A DNA stretch of 64,000 nucleotides, taken from NCBI GenBank assembly GCA_017480145.1, contig JAFVBF010000060.1, positions 1-64,000 of the forward strand, read 5' to 3'. Shown here piece after piece: positions 61,550 through 64,000 of this stretch (the stretch's first letter is position 1; every line of letters starts with the position of its first letter). Source of the DNA: Bacteroidales bacterium (lineage in GTDB: Bacteria; Bacteroidota; Bacteroidia; Bacteroidales; P3). Both the position numbers and the translations under genes were made by a program. A model generated the notes under the pieces. It searched no databases. It worked only from the letters and a program-made list of their open reading frames with translations, and was not told the DNA's origin.

Positions 61550-64000
61550 ATGAAGAAATTCCTCATAAACTACATATTGCTTGTAATGGGAACCGTGATG
61601 GCCTTTGCCCAAAGTGTGCCGTCTAATGTGCCGACGGCTGGTCTGGTGGCTTACTACGGCTTTGATGGTGATGCGAGCGACCTTAGCGGTAACGGTAATA
61701 ATGGAACGTTGCAAACAGATGGAATCAGTGTGCCGCAGTTAACAACAGACCGATTTGGAAATGGTAATAGTGCCTATCTGTTCGGGGGGGTGGATAATGC
61801 AAACTATATTGAGGTTGTCAATAGCTCTTCGCTGCAGATGAGCGACGGGTTTACAGTTTCATTTTGGATAAAGCAGACCTCCGGCAAAGGTACCAGCAGC
61901 GGACAATGCTACTACTTTACGGATTTGGGAACGGCCACGGATAATACTATTTTCGCTGTCCTCACAAAAGGGGGAAACAATGACGAAAGCTGTGGCAGTG
62001 CGCCTGGCATGGCTTTCCTCAATAAACTCACTGGGCGAACGCAGACATTGCAGTTATACAATCGCACTGCTACTAATGACGTGATTCGCAGTGCCGACTA
62101 CAACTGCTACTCTCTGGGCGAATGGATTCATTGTGTAATGGTTTGTGGAGCGGGGTTCACTCGGATTTACATCAATGGCAGTCTGGCATTTCAGAATGTT
62201 TCGGCTAATGACAATCACACTTTTGAGGCTGCCAATGAGAGGGATTTGATTATCGGGGGCATGATGGCTACGCTCACCGTGGGTGATAGGCAGATTGACA
62301 CCCTGCTCTATCCGTTTTCTGGCTGTATAGATGATATCGCTATCTACAATCGCCCCGTCAGTGTGGAGGAAGTGCTGAGCCTTTTTGGGGGATACCAGGA
62401 TCCCCTGTCGTCAGAGGCAGCCATAGAGGTGGCTGATGCCAGAATAGTGAATCCATGCGGCACTACCAATGGCATCATCGCCATCACTCCCAAGAGTGTG
62501 GCAGGCGTAACCTATCGCTATGGCACAAGCATCAACAACCTGCAGGATTCCAAAGAAGTGAGTAGTGGACCTGGCGAGGTGCATTATTACATTGCTTCCA
62601 CTTGCCGCCAGTGGGACACCGTCGTTACGCTTGTATGCGACTGTTCCGAAGACCCGTCGTTGATAAACTACGAGGAGGTGTGTCCGGGGACCAGTGGCGA
62701 ACGTGGCGACCCAGCCGAAGTGCTGGCCCAGTTCACTTGTGAAGATGGGTCGGAATGGACAACGCAGGGCTACTGGAACCATGGCAGGGGAGAGACCAAT
62801 TATCGTTTCATGGATATGCCGAATTCGGTCTTCAGTGCCCATGAGGGTGACTTTGCCTACTTCTGCTCTAACTTGCAAAGCAACAATACCAGTTTTGAAT
62901 TTCCAAGCACTATCTCCAACCTCACATCTCCAGCCATTGAGATTCCCTATAACCCAGCGACGACACCGGTAAAACTTACGTTTTGGTACTATTCCTGTGG
63001 TTTTGCCAGTAGCACGGCGGGTAATTTCTTCAACACAGTTTCGTTGTCCTATGCTACGTCGGCCGATGGCCCTTGGACGGAGATTTGGGAAATCAGTGGC
63101 AGTGGACATGGCTCCTGGAACGAGGTTACGCTTTCGCTCTCTTCTTATCTCAATGGTGCGGGTACCTACTATTTCCGTTTTGTCGTTGAGGGCGAAGGCT
63201 ACAGCGTAGGCATGGATGATTTTTTAATCACGGCAGACACACGGTGGATGATTCCCGAAGAGGTGACGGTTGCTTTGGATGGCGACACTGTCCGTACCGA
63301 AAAAGAGTTGTCGTTTGAGGGCGCCTGCCCTATGACGGAGATAACCTATTGGTACATCATTCCCCGTACACAGTCGGATACCACCGTTTACAATCCTAAT
63401 GGCGTTACTTGGGAGGGTAATTTTTATGCCGAAGGAGGTAATTACACCAAGACAGGCATGACCAATGCCCGAGGCTGTGACAGTATTGCTGTGCTGCATC
63501 TCTACACTGATGTCAATAATTCGGCAGACATCTATATCACGGCCTGTGACCATTACACATGGGAGGCTAATGGCAGGACTTACACTTCTTCTACGCTCGA
63601 CTCGTTTACCTGTAGTCGCTGCAATCTGCTGACGGGCGATAGCACCACCCGCCTGCACCTTACAATTAATCGTTCTTACAGCCGTGACACAGTGGTTCAC
63701 TCTTGCAGCCCGCTGACTTGGCAGGGACGAACATTCCTGACCGATACATCCCTCACCCTGCATTATACCAATGTCTACCAGTGCGACAGTACCCTTTCGT
63801 TGCGCTATATGCGTCACTATAGTGATACTACCTATATTGTCGATTCTATCTGTCAGGGCGAGAGCTACCCTCTGGTGGGCTATCAGATTAGGGTTTCTGG
63901 CGAATATGCTGCCAGTACCGATAATTTGGGAGGCTGCGATAGCACTATTTTCCTTAAACTTACTGTCAAGGAACGCCCAGCCATCAATGTGGGTTATGAA
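61550..64000 (+). CDS. Large secreted LamG protein with CDS-type repeats (3' end outside window)
   Basis: Open from ATG 61550 to the edge, 817 codons with no stop. Signal peptide (MKKFLINYILLVMGTVMAFA-Q). Residues about 28-285 form a LamG/concanavalin domain: GLVAYYGFDGDASDLSGNGN, FTVSFWIKQT, GEWIHCVMV and DDIAIYNRPVS are its landmarks. A second beta-rich region with SPAIEIPYNP and YYFRFVVEGEGYSVGMDDF resembles a carbohydrate- or MAM-type module. The end has the recurrent Bacteroidales repeat with GCDSIAVLHL, QCDSTLSLRY and GCDSTIFLKLTV. Probably exported to the surface; a type IX signal would be at the missing end. Confidence 0.9.
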   Translation, partial: MKKFLINYILLVMGTVMAFAQSVPSNVPTAGLVAYYGFDGDASDLSGNGNNGTLQTDGISVPQLTTDRFGNGNSAYLFGGVDNANYIEVVNSSSLQMSDGFTVSFWIKQTSGKGTSSGQCYYFTDLGTATDNTIFAVLTKGGNNDESCGSAPGMAFLNKLTGRTQTLQLYNRTATNDVIRSADYNCYSLGEWIHCVMVCGAGFTRIYINGSLAFQNVSANDNHTFEAANERDLIIGGMMATLTVGDRQIDTLLYPFSGCIDDIAIYNRPVSVEEVLSLFGGYQDPLSSEAAIEVADARIVNPCGTTNGIIAITPKSVAGVTYRYGTSINNLQDSKEVSSGPGEVHYYIASTCRQWDTVVTLVCDCSEDPSLINYEEVCPGTSGERGDPAEVLAQFTCEDGSEWTTQGYWNHGRGETNYRFMDMPNSVFSAHEGDFAYFCSNLQSNNTSFEFPSTISNLTSPAIEIPYNPATTPVKLTFWYYSCGFASSTAGNFFNTVSLSYATSADGPWTEIWEISGSGHGSWNEVTLSLSSYLNGAGTYYFRFVVEGEGYSVGMDDFLITADTRWMIPEEVTVALDGDTVRTEKELSFEGACPMTEITYWYIIPRTQSDTTVYNPNGVTWEGNFYAEGGNYTKTGMTNARGCDSIAVLHLYTDVNNSADIYITACDHYTWEANGRTYTSSTLDSFTCSRCNLLTGDSTTRLHLTINRSYSRDTVVHSCSPLTWQGRTFLTDTSLTLHYTNVYQCDSTLSLRYMRHYSDTTYIVDSICQGESYPLVGYQIRVSGEYAASTDNLGGCDSTIFLKLTVKERPAINVGYE

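Noticed and set aside
61271..61714. Amino-terminal extension of the YciO-type gene
   Set aside because: It passes through two promoter boxes and lies opposite the signal peptide of the LamG gene; the family starts at MLLKIYP.

Overview
The window is chromosomal DNA of a member of the Bacteroidota, most likely an uncultured, host-associated Bacteroidales. The evidence is the gene content (lpxD/lptC envelope genes, gldD, iorAB without a ferredoxin domain, a LamG protein with CDS-type repeats, proteins of the FISUMP-like class), the arrangement of the ribosomal superoperon (str genes run straight into S10 with no tuf, and spc ends secY-map-infA-rpmJ), and the repeated use of the Bacteroidota promoter signature TAnnTTTG (-7), sometimes with TTTG about 20 nt upstream. 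Nothing in the window indicates a prophage, plasmid or CRISPR array.

Layout. 1-5003: 3' part of a giant repeat protein (+). 5444-10174: leftward operon of two SGNH/GDSL-type proteins and an AlgI-like MBOAT acyltransferase. 10241-17978: leftward envelope operon, read from a well-formed promoter in front of pth: pth, coaX, an outer-membrane-type protein, a TPR protein, lptC, lpxD and a GT39-type glycosyltransferase. 18370-19677: purD. 19764-22750: two flavodoxin-fold proteins, an iron-type alcohol dehydrogenase and a YraN-like nuclease, all leftward. 23328-42388: the complete ribosomal superoperon, 32 genes from rpsL to rplQ, including rpmJ, fusA, secY, map, infA and rpoA.

42454-43348 is a gene-free accessory patch with short inverted and direct repeats, possibly a MITE remnant, followed by tRNA-Ala(CGC) and two consecutive terminator-like hairpins. 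43678-50494 carries comM/yifB, gldD, iorAB, aroE and fabH. 49535-56623 holds fabH-fabF-fabZ-fabG followed at once by etfB-etfA and an acyl-CoA dehydrogenase. 56805-58527 is a leftward trio: an SPFH protein, an Arc-like ribbon-helix-helix protein and a small membrane protein, with a perfect palindrome at the promoter. 58728-61270 has aroQ, convergent with yciO-holin-panC. 61550 to the end is the open 5' part of a large secreted LamG protein.

The most interesting items are: (1) the giant protein, whose linkers are built almost entirely of 11-residue DS-repeats between two copies of the same C-terminal domain; (2) the joining of a FAS II-like set (KAS III, KAS II, dehydratase, ketoreductase) to ETF plus acyl-CoA dehydrogenase, with no enoyl-ACP reductase or ACP gene nearby; (3) hairpins in nearly every long spacer of the ribosomal superoperon; (4) the SPFH/Arc cluster with its palindromic promoter; (5) the MITE-like repeats. 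All of this was read by eye. No homology search, RNA folding or statistics were run.
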